NCBI RefSeq assembly: GCF_014898175.1
Contig: NZ_CP062948.1
Coordinates: 372,001 to 436,000 of the forward strand
Source of the DNA: Bifidobacterium lemurum
GTDB taxonomy: Bacteria; Actinomycetota; Actinomycetes; Actinomycetales; Bifidobacteriaceae
Reading direction: 5' to 3'
DNA: 64,000 bases
Part shown: piece after piece, positions 63,735 through 64,000 of the stretch
Numbering within the stretch: position 1 is the first letter of the stretch
How the letters are laid out: every line of letters begins with the position of its first letter
Notes under the pieces: model-generated
The model's database searches: none
What the model was told of the DNA's origin: nothing
The model's input: the letters and a program-made list of their open reading frames with translations, nothing else
Made by a program: the position numbers and the translations under genes

Positions 63735-63763
63735 AATATGACACACCTCATGCAAAGTCACAA
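63735..63763 (-). promoter_or_regulatory. Probable rpoB promoter
   Basis: On the minus strand TTGTGA (63763-63758) and CATATT (63740-63735) are separated by 17 bp, about 140 bp upstream of the rpoB TTG. The leader between them and the gene is GC-rich with hairpin potential (AAAGCCC/GGGCTTT-type). Prediction by eye only. Confidence 0.55.
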
Positions 63764-63798
63764 GACTACCTGTACACGCGGACATTCCCGTCCCGTCA

Positions 63799-64000
63799 TC
63801 ACTGGACGGTGAACACCACCTGGTCGCTGGTCGCGTCGGGAACGTCTTTGAGGCTGAGCCGCGCCACATAGGTGCCGGGATTCACCGTGGACCAGTCCGC
63901 CTCGTCTGTGCATTCGGTGAGCGTGGCGTTCGCATTCGTGTTCCACGTGATCGTCTGGATGTCCTTGTCGCCTTTGGCCATCAGCAGCATGCGCGGATCG
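63799..64000 (-). CDS. C-terminal fragment of an unrecognised protein (5' end outside window)
   Basis: The frame stays open from the last base of the window to a TGA at 63799-63801, giving about 66 residues (DPRMLLMAKGDKDIQT... VPDATSDQVVFTVQ). The sequence is hydrophilic and rich in Thr/Asn/Asp with one Cys (TLTECTDE), ending in alternating hydrophobic strands, consistent with an extracytoplasmic beta-domain. No family is recognised. It is the gene upstream of rpoB on the same strand. Confidence 0.6.
   Translation of the reverse strand, partial: DPRMLLMAKGDKDIQTITWNTNANATLTECTDEADWSTVNPGTYVARLSLKDVPDATSDQVVFTVQ

Overview
The window is a high-GC actinobacterial chromosome segment, almost certainly from a Bifidobacterium. 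The evidence is the rpoB/rpoC pair, the dacB-tilS-hpt-ftsH order, the mycobacterial-type AdnA/AdnB helicase-nuclease pair, the dapB-dapA-RNase J order, and a kinase - fibronectin III - MoxR - DUF58 - transglutaminase cluster matching the bifidobacterial 'PFNA' locus. I do not assign a species. Nearly all the sequence is ordinary core chromosome. The accessory material is one IS110-family element and several intergenic repeat clusters.

Layout. 1-5050: xylo-oligosaccharide use, with the end of a LacI-type regulator, a sugar MFS/GPH transporter, an intracellular GH43 glycosidase and xylose isomerase. 5050-6800: repeat-rich DNA around one gene of unknown function, with everted parS-like half-sites, a 17/18-bp palindromic array and a cluster of DnaA-box-like 9-mers. 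6800-11930: a DEAD-box RNA helicase, the ABC-F factor EttA and a TesB thioesterase. 11930-13640: REP-like palindromes followed by an IS110 element whose transposase carries an extra C-terminal helix-turn-helix. 13640-20350 (minus strand): dacB-tilS-hpt-ftsH, then a degenerate FolK-like protein and a DUF3180 membrane protein. 20400-23055: an ABC exporter pair.

23055-34511: a large inverted-repeat cluster, then (minus strand) dapB, dapA, RNase J, aminopeptidase N, an AI-2E-family membrane protein and a GT2 glycosyltransferase, followed by an MFS transporter. 34690-43046: adnA-adnB, a RecBCD-like end-resection machine with 4-bp translational overlap. 43186-55982: the PFNA cluster of five tightly coupled genes (kinase, 2004-residue FN3 surface protein, MoxR ATPase, DUF58, transglutaminase-like membrane protein). 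55927-63595: rpoC and rpoB on the minus strand, convergent with the PFNA cluster, followed by the C-terminus of an unrecognised protein at the window edge.

How it works together. The transporter, GH43 and XylA form a cytosolic route from imported xylosides to xylulose. The dacB-ftsH block combines wall, tRNA, purine salvage and proteolysis housekeeping functions. The PFNA genes look like one envelope-sensing unit: a non-RD membrane kinase, a long extracellular protein, an AAA+ chaperone with its DUF58 partner, and a polytopic transglutaminase-fold protein that has lost all three catalytic residues. The most noteworthy observations are the IS110-HTH fusion next to REP-like repeats, the degenerate FolK at a stripped-down folate locus, the catalytically dead transglutaminase whose reading frame runs into rpoC, and several intergenic palindromic arrays with no obvious assigned role.
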